Of a DNA stretch of 64,000 bases, positions 34,283 to 41,228 are shown piece after piece. The DNA is taken from contig DKJA01000128.1 in the NCBI GenBank assembly GCA_002454505.1, positions 62,001 to 126,000 of the forward strand, given 5' to 3'. The translations under genes were made by a program, and so were the position numbers. The notes below the pieces were generated by a model. The model made no database searches. It saw only the letters and a list, made by a program, of their open reading frames with translations, and had not been told where the DNA came from. This DNA is from Oxalobacteraceae bacterium UBA6704. GTDB lineage: Bacteria; Pseudomonadota; Gammaproteobacteria; Burkholderiales; Burkholderiaceae_D. Each line of letters starts with the position of its first letter. The first letter of the stretch is position 1.

Positions 34283-35050
34283 ATGGTCCAGCACTGGATA
34301 CGCTTCCTGCATCTCGACACGGTGCGGTTCGGCACGCTCGAGGGTGAAAAGATCCGCGTCTTCAAGGGCGACATGTTTGACAGCCCGTCGCGCACGGATA
34401 TCGCGATCAACCTGGCCGACGTGACGGTGCTCACACCCGTCGTGCCCGGCAAGGTGCTGGCCATGTGGAACAATTTTCATGCACTCGGGCAGAAGCTGGG
34501 CCTCGCGCCGCCGCCCGAGCCGCTGTACCTGATGAAGCCGCCCACGTCCTTCCTGGCGCCGGGCGGCACGATCCGCAAGCCGCGGGTCGACGCCAAGGTC
34601 GCCTTCGAAGGCGAGCTGGCGATCGTGATCGGCCGCTCCTGCAGCGGCGTCCCGGTGGAAGCCGCACCGGACTACATCTTCGGCTATACCTGCGCCAACG
34701 ACGTGACCGTCGGCGACATCATCAACCGCGATCCCACCTTCCCGCAATGGGTGCGTGCCAAGGGCTTCGACACGTTCTGCCCGTTCGGCCCCGTGATCGC
34801 CACCGGACTGAATCCGGCGATGCTGGTCGTGCGCACCATCCTCAACGGCGAAGTACGCCAGGACTATCCGGTCAACGACATGGTGTTCACCGTGGCCGAA
34901 CTGGTCAGCAAGATCTCGCAGGACATGACATTGGAGCCGGGCGATCTCCTGCTGTGCGGGACATCGGTCGGCGTGGGCTCGATGCGCCCCGGCAGCACGG
35001 TCGTGGTGGAAATCGACGGCATCGGCAAGCTCAGCAACCGTTTCGAGTAA
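34283..35050 (+). CDS. Fumarylacetoacetate hydrolase family protein
   Basis: 255 aa. FAH superfamily (C-C bond hydrolases, isomerases and acylpyruvate/oxaloacetate decarboxylases). Metal-site motifs: FEGELAIVIGRSC with the metal-binding Glu pair (about 109-121), GYTCANDVTVGDI (about 134-146), RAKGFDTFCPFGPVI (about 159-173) and LLLCGTSVGVGSMRPG (about 222-237). Exact substrate unknown. It precedes the PanE-like gene by 17 nt in the oxalate cluster, so a decarboxylase acting on a C2-C4 keto acid is conceivable (inference). Confidence 0.86.
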   Translation: MVQHWIRFLHLDTVRFGTLEGEKIRVFKGDMFDSPSRTDIAINLADVTVLTPVVPGKVLAMWNNFHALGQKLGLAPPPEPLYLMKPPTSFLAPGGTIRKPRVDAKVAFEGELAIVIGRSCSGVPVEAAPDYIFGYTCANDVTVGDIINRDPTFPQWVRAKGFDTFCPFGPVIATGLNPAMLVVRTILNGEVRQDYPVNDMVFTVAELVSKISQDMTLEPGDLLLCGTSVGVGSMRPGSTVVVEIDGIGKLSNRFE

Positions 35051-35067
35051 ACACTAAGAGGTGTGTC

Positions 35068-36084
35068 ATGAAGATCGCAGTGATCGGGGCGGGCGCCATT
35101 GGCGGGCTCGTCGGTGCGAGGCTGGCGCTCGCCGGTGAAGATGTGACGTTCATCGTGCGCGGCGCCAACCTGGAAGCCATCCGGACGCGGGGTATCCGGC
35201 TTATCGAAGCAGACGGGCAGATCCAGGTGGCGGCGCAGGTGAAGGCCACCGACAACTACGAAGAGGCAGGTCCGCAGGACATCGTCGTGCTGGCGATGAA
35301 GGCCCACCAGGTGGACGGCGTGGCGGTTCGCGTGAGCAAGCTGCTGGGGCCGGAAACGGTGGTGGTGACAATGCAGAACGGTATTCCGTTCTGGTACTTC
35401 CACCGCCACGGCGGCGAGTTCGAAGGCCGCACTGTGGGCAGCGTGGATGCCGGCGGCCAGCTGGCGCAGCTGATCCCGCCGGAGCGCATTCTCGGCTGCG
35501 TGGTGTATCCCGCCGCGGAACTGACGGCGCCGGGCGTCATCCGGCACATCGAAGGCAACCGCTTTCCGCTGGGCGAGCTCGATGGCAGCAGCAGCGAGCG
35601 CATCGCCAAGGTATCGGCGTGCTTCGAGCATGCCGGCTTCAAGTCGCCGGTGCTGGACGACATCCGCGCCGAGATCTGGCTGAAATTGTGGGGCAACCTG
35701 TCGTTCAACCCGATCAGCGCGCTGGCCCATTCGACGCTGGTGGACATCTGCCAGCACCCGCTGGCGCGCGACCTGGCGGCCAACATGATGCGCGAGGCGG
35801 AAGCGGTGGCGGCCAAGCTGGGCATCTCGTTCCGCGTCACGCTGGACAAGCGGATCGCCGGCGCCGAGAAGGTCGGCAAGCACAAGACGTCGATGCTGCA
35901 GGATGTGGAAGCAGGCCGCGGGCCGGAGATCGATGCGCTGGTGGGCTCGGTGATCGAACTGGCGCGGATGACGGGCACGCCGACGCCGCACATCGATTCC
36001 GCGTATGCGCTGGTGAAGCTGCTGGAGCAGACGATGGCTGAAGCGCGGGGTGGGGTGAGGTTGCAGAAAGCCGTTGCGGCTTGA
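35068..36084 (+). CDS. PanE-like ketopantoate reductase family; candidate oxalyl-CoA reductase
   Basis: 338 aa. NADP-binding GAGAIGGLVGARLA (about 7-20), VLAMKAHQVDGVA (about 73-85), substrate-site LWGNLSFNPISALAHST (about 209-225) and KTSMLQDVEAGRGPEIDALV (about 272-291), all ApbA/PanE landmarks. In Methylobacterium a PanE paralogue encoded with oxalate genes has been implicated as the oxalyl-CoA reductase giving glyoxylate; position beside oxlT, oxc and frc argues for the same role here, supplying Gcl. Pantothenate synthesis is the alternative. RBS AGAGG, ATG 35068. Confidence 0.82.
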   Translation: MKIAVIGAGAIGGLVGARLALAGEDVTFIVRGANLEAIRTRGIRLIEADGQIQVAAQVKATDNYEEAGPQDIVVLAMKAHQVDGVAVRVSKLLGPETVVVTMQNGIPFWYFHRHGGEFEGRTVGSVDAGGQLAQLIPPERILGCVVYPAAELTAPGVIRHIEGNRFPLGELDGSSSERIAKVSACFEHAGFKSPVLDDIRAEIWLKLWGNLSFNPISALAHSTLVDICQHPLARDLAANMMREAEAVAAKLGISFRVTLDKRIAGAEKVGKHKTSMLQDVEAGRGPEIDALVGSVIELARMTGTPTPHIDSAYALVKLLEQTMAEARGGVRLQKAVAA

Positions 36085-36215
36085 GGGGGACTGTCGCTGC
36101 AAGCGACGGTCGGGGACTGTCCCTGCAAGGGACTGTCCCCGGGGTTGTTCTTCCGGCGCGGAGCTGCTGAAATCAAAAGCAACCCCGGGGACAGGCCCCT
36201 GCGGGGACAGTCCCC
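36085..36215. repeat. GGGGACAG/CTGTCCCC inverted repeat
   Basis: Left arm 36112-36147 and right arm 36180-36215 are 36 nt each and complementary at 33 positions, around a 32-nt loop; a degenerate extra unit lies at 36085-36110. Same family as 25675-25707 and 40897-41021. It begins at the panE-like stop and could act as a terminator for both flanking convergent genes. Confidence 0.88.
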
Positions 36216-36224
36216 AGCGGCGGA

Positions 36225-36371
36225 TTAGAGGCCGTAGGTATATGCGCCGTCGTCGCTATTCGAAGCGCTGAGTTTGTCACGCAGGTCCAGCTGGAAGATC
36301 GCGGCGATGATTGCTGCGAACGAGAACGAAGAGCCGGTTTGCTGCGCTGCGGTGTCGGTGAAGCCGTTCAT
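36225..36371 (-). CDS. 48-aa peptide with C-terminal GAYTYGL
   Basis: 48 aa from ATG 36371, preceded by AAGGAG at ideal spacing. Sequence runs from MNGFTDTAAQQTGSSFSFAA through a short hydrophobic stretch IIAAIFQ to the charged segment LDLRDKLSASNSDDG and ends AYTYGL. It has no lipobox or Sec-type signal. The clean ribosome-binding site and AT-rich promoter region (36372-36560) argue for a real gene. It could be a regulatory or secreted peptide precursor, perhaps a modified peptide with an aromatic tail; no maturation enzyme is nearby. Function unknown. Confidence 0.65.
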   Translation of the reverse strand: MNGFTDTAAQQTGSSFSFAAIIAAIFQLDLRDKLSASNSDDGAYTYGL

Positions 36372-36562
36372 TTTGCTACTCCTTATTGAATGTCGGGATG
36401 ACGTATGCCCTTGATTATAAAGGCGGTACACCCCTCGTCCAATTGGGTAAACCGATATCGGCTATTTAGTTTGTGAATATCTCTCTATGAAAAAATGCCC
36501 AAAAATAGGGCAAAATTATTTTTGAGTTGCACCGCAAAAAGTGTTGCTTCTGGGATTTTTTG

Positions 36563-37171
36563 TCAGATCTTGCCCTGGTGCTTCAAACGGCTCAGCGTTT
36601 CCGGCGACAGGTTCAGGTAGGACGCCAGTTCCTTCTTCGGCAGGCGCTCGAACAGCTCGGGATGCTTGCGGGTAAAACGGTGCACGCGGCCCGGCGCGTC
36701 GAGCAGGTGCAGCGTGATGGTGTGGGCCATGATGCCGCTCATCAGGTTCATCACCTCGTGCTCGAAGGCCTGCTTGACGGTGCTGTGGCTCTGCAGGAAA
36801 TCGACCCACTGCGTCAGCGGCATGCTGGCCACGCGGGCCTTCGTCACGCAGACGATGCTGTACGGCGTGGGTGTCTTCAGACACCAGGCGGCGTAGCTGG
36901 TTTCGATGTCGCGCTCGGACGAGAAGCGCAGGATCATTTCCTTGGCTTCGTGATTGGTGACCTGGCGTTTCAGGATGCCGTCGAGGACGAAGTACTGCTC
37001 CATCTCGTACACGCCCTGGTTCAGCAGCAGGTCGCCCTTCTGGTGGTTGACGACGGTGAGGTAGGGTTCCAGCGCGGCCATTTCACTGTCGCGCAACTCC
37101 TTCAAGACGATGTTCTGTTTCAGCTGGACGCGGATGATATTGCGTTCCGGGTGATTCGCTATCAGGGTCAT
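36563..37171 (-). CDS. Crp/Fnr-family regulator, probable oxalate regulon activator
   Basis: 202 aa from ATG 37171 (a TTG two codons earlier is possible). Cyclic-nucleotide-binding-like domain about 15-130 (HQKGDLLLNQGVYEMEQYFV, GILKRQVTNHEAKEMIL) and C-terminal winged helix whose recognition helix SPETLSRLK has the ExxSR pattern by which FNR proteins read TTGA half-sites. The N-terminal Cys cluster of FNR is missing, so it is not a 4Fe-4S oxygen sensor; the ligand is unknown. Divergent from oxc across a perfect TTGAC-N4-GTCAA palindrome. Confidence 0.88.
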   Translation of the reverse strand: MTLIANHPERNIIRVQLKQNIVLKELRDSEMAALEPYLTVVNHQKGDLLLNQGVYEMEQYFVLDGILKRQVTNHEAKEMILRFSSERDIETSYAAWCLKTPTPYSIVCVTKARVASMPLTQWVDFLQSHSTVKQAFEHEVMNLMSGIMAHTITLHLLDAPGRVHRFTRKHPELFERLPKKELASYLNLSPETLSRLKHQGKI

Positions 37172-37217
37172 GGTCAACCAGACAATTTACAGGAGTCCCG
37201 ACATCATGCGGCGAAAA

Positions 37218-37231
37218 TTGACCCCGGTCAA
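37218..37231. promoter_or_regulatory. Perfect FNR-type palindrome between crp/fnr gene and oxc
   Basis: TTGAC-CCCG-GTCAA; the perfect repeat is TTGACC-CC-GGTCAA. It lies 88 nt before oxc and 46 nt before the regulator's own start, so it can control both. Spacing and half-sites fit the regulator's ExxSR helix. Confidence 0.65.
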
Positions 37232-37318
37232 TGATCGAAATCACAGGGCCTCGCTATGATGATTTCAGGGCGAAACAGCTGGCCAGGTCGCCTGGACCGA
37301 CAATAACCGGAGACAACA

Positions 37319-39022
37319 ATGACACACAACCTATCGGTAGAAGTCACCGACGGCTTCCACCTGGTGATCGATGCACTGAAGGCAAACGACATCGACACGA
37401 TCTTTGGCCTCGTGGGCATCCCGATCACCGATCTCGCCCGTCTGGCTCAGGCGGAAGGCCTGCGCTTCATCGGCTTCCGCCACGAGCAGAACGCCGGCAA
37501 TGCCGCCGCCATCGCGGGCTACATCACGCAGAAGCCGGGCATCTGCCTGACGGTGTCCGCACCGGGCTTCCTGAACGGCCTGACGGCGCTGGCCAATGCC
37601 ACCACCAACTGCTTCCCGATGATCCTGATCTCGGGTTCCAGCGAACGCGAGATCGTCGACCTGCAGCAGGGCGACTACGAAGAGATGGACCAGCTGAACG
37701 CGGCCAAGCCGTATGCGAAAGCGTCGTACCGCATCAACAAGGCCGAGGACATCGGCATCGGCATCGCCCGCGCCATCCGCGCCGCCGTGTCGGGCCGCCC
37801 GGGCGGCGTGTACCTCGACCTGCCGGCCGCACTGCTGGCACAGACGATCGAAGCAGGCCACGGCAAGCGTTCGCTGCTGACGGTCGTCGATCCCGTGCCG
37901 CGCCAGCTGCCCGCACCGGACTCCGTGCAGCGCGCACTCGCGCTGATCAAGGGCGCGAAAAAACCGCTGATCCTGCTGGGCAAAGGCGCCGCTTACGCAC
38001 AGGCCGACGAGGACATCCGCGCGCTGGTCGAACGCACCGGCATTCCGTACCTGCCGATGTCGATGGCGAAAGGCCTGCTGCCTGACACGCATGCCCAATC
38101 CGCATCGGCAGCCCGCTCGTTCGTGCTGGCCGAAGCCGACGTCGTCGTGCTGGTCGGCGCCCGCCTGAACTGGCTGCTGGCGCACGGCAAGGGCAAGACC
38201 TGGGGCAAGCCGAAGCAGTTCGTGCAGATCGACATCTCGCCGACCGAGATCGACAGCAACGTGCCGATCGCGGCGCCGCTGATCGGCGACATCGGCTCCT
38301 GCGTGACGGCGCTGCTCGATGGCCTCGATGCCGCCGGCATCGGCAAGCCCGAAGCGGAATGGACCGGCGCAATCGCCGAGAAAAAGGAAACCAACCAGGC
38401 GAAGATGGCCGCGCTGCTGGACAAGAATCCCGTGCCGATGAACTTCCACAGCGCGCTGCGGGCCATTCGCGACGTGCTGAAACAGCACCCGGACATCAAC
38501 CTCGTCAACGAAGGCGCCAACACGCTGGACTATGCGCGCAGCATCATCGACCAGTACCAGCCGCGCAAGCGTTTCGACTCGGGCACGTGGGGCATCATGG
38601 GCATCGGCATGGGCTATGCGATCGGCGCGGCCGTCGTCAGCGGCAAGCCGGTGGTGGCGATCGAAGGCGACAGCGCGTTCGGCTTCTCCGGCATGGAGCT
38701 GGAAACCATCTGCCGCTACGACTTGCCCGTGACGACGATCATCTTCAACAACAACGGCGTCTACCGCGGCACGGACGTCAACCCCACCGGCGGCAAGGAC
38801 GTGGCACCCACGGTGTTCGTCAAGAACGCCCGCTACGACAAGATGATCGAGGCGTTCGGCGGCATCGGCTACCACGTCACCACGCCGGAGGAACTGACGC
38901 GCGCACTGAGCGAAGCGATCGCCGCCGGCAAGCCGGCGCTGATCAACGCGATGATCGACGAGACGGCCGGCACCGAGAGCGGCCGGCTGACCAACCTGAA
39001 TCCGCAAAGCGCGAAAAAATAA
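37319..39022 (+). CDS. oxc: Oxalyl-CoA decarboxylase
   Basis: 567 aa (Oxalobacter enzyme 568). ThDP-dependent; converts oxalyl-CoA to formyl-CoA and CO2. Catalytic Glu56 lies in GFRHEQNAGNAAAIAG; LVGIPITDLA (about 31-40), SGSSEREIVDLQQGDYEEMD (about 105-124) and the ThDP-Mg motif GDSAFGFSGMELETICRYDL (about 450-470) with NNNGVYRG are typical and separate it from acetolactate synthases. GGAGA precedes ATG 37319. It forms an operon with frc copy 2, 82 nt downstream, and is probably activated from the FNR-type site. Confidence 0.97.
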   Translation: MTHNLSVEVTDGFHLVIDALKANDIDTIFGLVGIPITDLARLAQAEGLRFIGFRHEQNAGNAAAIAGYITQKPGICLTVSAPGFLNGLTALANATTNCFPMILISGSSEREIVDLQQGDYEEMDQLNAAKPYAKASYRINKAEDIGIGIARAIRAAVSGRPGGVYLDLPAALLAQTIEAGHGKRSLLTVVDPVPRQLPAPDSVQRALALIKGAKKPLILLGKGAAYAQADEDIRALVERTGIPYLPMSMAKGLLPDTHAQSASAARSFVLAEADVVVLVGARLNWLLAHGKGKTWGKPKQFVQIDISPTEIDSNVPIAAPLIGDIGSCVTALLDGLDAAGIGKPEAEWTGAIAEKKETNQAKMAALLDKNPVPMNFHSALRAIRDVLKQHPDINLVNEGANTLDYARSIIDQYQPRKRFDSGTWGIMGIGMGYAIGAAVVSGKPVVAIEGDSAFGFSGMELETICRYDLPVTTIIFNNNGVYRGTDVNPTGGKDVAPTVFVKNARYDKMIEAFGGIGYHVTTPEELTRALSEAIAAGKPALINAMIDETAGTESGRLTNLNPQSAKK

Positions 39023-39104
39023 TTCAAAAAGCACACCAAGCTTTCAGCACCCGGACCGGGCCCACCAGGCCCGGCGACGAATCGAAAACAAGGAGACTGG
39101 CATC

Positions 39105-40355
39105 ATGAGCAAACCACTGGAAGGCATCAAGATCATCGACTTCACCCACGTCCAGGCCGGCCCCGCCTGCACGCAACTGCTGGCGTGGTATGGCGCAGAC
39201 GTGATCAAGGTGGAGCGCCCCGGCGCCGGCGACGTCACCCGCTCGCAGCTGCGCGACATTCCCGGCGTCGACGCGCTGTACTTCACCATGTTGAACAGCA
39301 ACAAGCGCTCGCTGACGCTGGACACGAAAACCCAGGACGGCAAGGACATCCTGACCAAGCTGATCAAGGAATCCGACGTGCTGGTGGAGAATTTCGGCCC
39401 CGGCGCACTGGACCGCATGGGCTTCACGTGGGAGCACATCCGCGAACTGAATCCCGGCATGATCGTCGCATCGGTGAAAGGCTTCTCCGACGGCCACCAC
39501 TACGAAGACCTGAAAGTGTATGAAAACGTGGCGCAGTGCGCCGGCGGCGCCGCCTCGACCACCGGTTTCGACGACGGTCCGCCAACCGTCTCCGCCGCCG
39601 CACTGGGCGACAGCAACACCGGCATGCACCTGGCGATCGGCATCCTGACCGCGCTGCGCGCACGCGACACCACCGGCAAGGGCCAGAAGGTGGCCGTGTC
39701 GATGCAGGACAGTGTGCTGAACCTGTGCCGCGTCAAGCTGCGCGACCAGCAGCGCCTGGACCGCATCGGCTACCTGGAAGAGTATCCGCAATACCCGCAC
39801 GGCAAATTCTCCGACGTGGTGCCGCGCGGCGGCAATGCGGGCGGCGGCGGCCAGCCGGGCTGGGTGCTGAAGTGCAAGGGCTGGGAAACCGATCCGAACG
39901 CGTACATCTACTTCACGATCCAGGGTCACGCGTGGGCACCGATCTGCCGCGCCATCGGCAAGGAAGAGTGGATCGACGATCCGGCCTACATGACGGCGCA
40001 GGCGCGCCAGGACAAGATCTTCGACATCTTCGGCACCATCGAGGAATGGCTGAAGGACAAGACCAAGTTCGAGGCGGTGGACATCCTGCGCAAGTTCGAC
40101 ATCCCTTGCTCGCCGGTGCTGTCGATGAAGGAAATCGCCAACGACCCGTCGCTGCGCGCCAGCGGCACGATCGCCGAAGTGGACCACAAGGAGCGCGGCA
40201 AATACCTGACGGTGGGCAGCCCGATCAAGTTCTCCGACATGAAGGTGGAGATCAAGGGTTCGCCGCTGCTGGGCGAACACACGGACGAGATCCTGGAAAG
40301 CCTGGGCTACAACCAGCAGCAGATCAAGTCACTGCACGAGCAGCGCGTCGTGTGA
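39105..40355 (+). CDS. frc: Formyl-CoA:oxalate CoA-transferase, copy 2
   Basis: 416 aa, the length of E. coli YfdW and 12 shorter than Oxalobacter FRC, which has an extra loop before the SVPRGGN segment. Catalytic Asp169 in ALGDSNTG aligns exactly; glycine loop AGGGGQPGW; LGEHTDEIL at the end. As in copy 1, the position of FRC Trp48 appears to be Gln (RSQLRD). Closest partner to Oxc by position, so likely the main cycle enzyme; copy 1 may serve other conditions or another acid. A rho-independent terminator follows. Confidence 0.95.
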   Translation: MSKPLEGIKIIDFTHVQAGPACTQLLAWYGADVIKVERPGAGDVTRSQLRDIPGVDALYFTMLNSNKRSLTLDTKTQDGKDILTKLIKESDVLVENFGPGALDRMGFTWEHIRELNPGMIVASVKGFSDGHHYEDLKVYENVAQCAGGAASTTGFDDGPPTVSAAALGDSNTGMHLAIGILTALRARDTTGKGQKVAVSMQDSVLNLCRVKLRDQQRLDRIGYLEEYPQYPHGKFSDVVPRGGNAGGGGQPGWVLKCKGWETDPNAYIYFTIQGHAWAPICRAIGKEEWIDDPAYMTAQARQDKIFDIFGTIEEWLKDKTKFEAVDILRKFDIPCSPVLSMKEIANDPSLRASGTIAEVDHKERGKYLTVGSPIKFSDMKVEIKGSPLLGEHTDEILESLGYNQQQIKSLHEQRVV

Positions 40356-40375
40356 CGGCGGGGTAGGGGATTTCA

Positions 40376-40415
40376 TGCGCGCCTGCGTAAGCCGGCGCGC
40401 ATTTTTCGTTTTTTT
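40376..40415 (+). terminator. Rho-independent terminator after oxc-frc
   Basis: Stem TGCGCGCC (40376-40383)/GGCGCGCA (40394-40401), then T5-CG-T7. Ends the oxc-frc transcript before the PAS gene. Confidence 0.8.
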
Positions 40416-40451
40416 CTCTGTCCTTTTGTCTGTTCAATGCCAGGAGACTTC

Positions 40452-40883
40452 ATGACAACCCAGCCCGATTTCCGGCAGCTCGCCGAAGCGATCGGCGACA
40501 GCCTGATCGTCTGCGATGCCGCCGGCATCATCACATTCTGGAACGCCGCGTCGACGCGCATCTTTGGTTTTACCGCCGAAGATGCGATGGGCCAGTCGCT
40601 CGACCTGATCATTCCGCAACGCCAGCAGCAGCGGCACTGGGACGGCTATCACAAGACGATGGCCACCGGCGAAACCCGCTACGGCGCCGACGTGCTGCGC
40701 GTGCCGGCCGTCCACAAGGAAGGCAAGCCGCTGTCGATCGCCTTCACCGTCGCGCTGCTGCACGACGCCGAAGGCAAGGTGTCGGCCATCGCCGCCGTCG
40801 TGCGCGACGATACCGCGCGCTGGGCCGAGGAGCGCGCGCTGAAGGCGCGCCTGCGGGAGCTGGAGGCAGCGGCCGCCACCTGA
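40452..40883 (+). CDS. Single PAS-domain protein
   Basis: 143 aa, ATG 40452 with AGGAGA. One PAS fold: DSLIVCDAAGIITFWNAAST (about 17-36), IFGFTAEDAMGQSLDLIIP (about 38-56), then LRVPAVHKEGKPLSIAFTV and AAVVRDDTARWAEERALK (about 113-130) leading into a short coiled coil. No output domain, so it would act by binding a partner. PAS folds hold ligands or cofactors; none can be deduced. It sits directly after oxc-frc in the same direction, behind a terminator. Confidence 0.86.
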   Translation: MTTQPDFRQLAEAIGDSLIVCDAAGIITFWNAASTRIFGFTAEDAMGQSLDLIIPQRQQQRHWDGYHKTMATGETRYGADVLRVPAVHKEGKPLSIAFTVALLHDAEGKVSAIAAVVRDDTARWAEERALKARLRELEAAAAT

Positions 40884-40896
40884 TCGTCCCGCGGCT

Positions 40897-41021
40897 GGGG
40901 ACTGTCCCGGCACGGGACTGTCCCCGGGGCTGCCTGTGGATTGATGTGAGCACATCGCCAGGCATGCCGGGATCTGGCGTAACGACAACCCCGGGGACAG
41001 TCCCGTGCCGGGACAGTCCCC
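40897..41021. repeat. Perfect 33-bp inverted repeat, GGGGACTG family
   Basis: Left arm 40897-40929 and right arm 40989-41021 are perfect reverse complements over 33 bp, separated by 59 nt. Each arm holds two GGGACTGTCCC-like half units. Same family as 36085-36215 and 25675-25707. Confidence 0.92.
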
Positions 41022-41102
41022 ATCCCATCTCCCCCTAGTTACATTGCGGTACAAACAAACCCGTTCATTCCGATAGTATTGGTGATTGCATATACGCAAT
41101 TA

Positions 41103-41117
41103 ATGAGCCCGGCTCAT
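41103..41117. promoter_or_regulatory. Palindrome upstream of RND operon
   Basis: ATGAGCC-C-GGCTCAT, perfect 7-1-7 palindrome about 110 nt before the pump start. Possible operator, for instance for the MarR protein encoded at the end of the operon. Confidence 0.45.
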
Positions 41118-41228
41118 GAGAGTATGCGGCCGGATGCCGCTAATTGCCGCATGCAAAGTGCAATACATTACAGGGTCGTTCCTTAACCATCAGTCCATCG
41201 GGATCCGTCCCATTCCAGCGGAGTGCCA

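Larger units (their letters stand above)
40884..41228. other. 345-nt intergenic region: inverted repeat and RND promoter region
   Basis: Holds the GGGGACTG inverted repeat (40897-41021), then an AT-rich stretch (about 41040-41110) likely to contain the RND operon promoter, and the palindrome at 41103-41117. No open frame with a ribosome-binding site was seen. Confidence 0.7.

Noticed and set aside
36085..41021. CRISPR array, because of repeated GGGGACAG units
   Set aside because: Units are inverted, irregularly spaced and without uniform spacers; no cas gene in the window.
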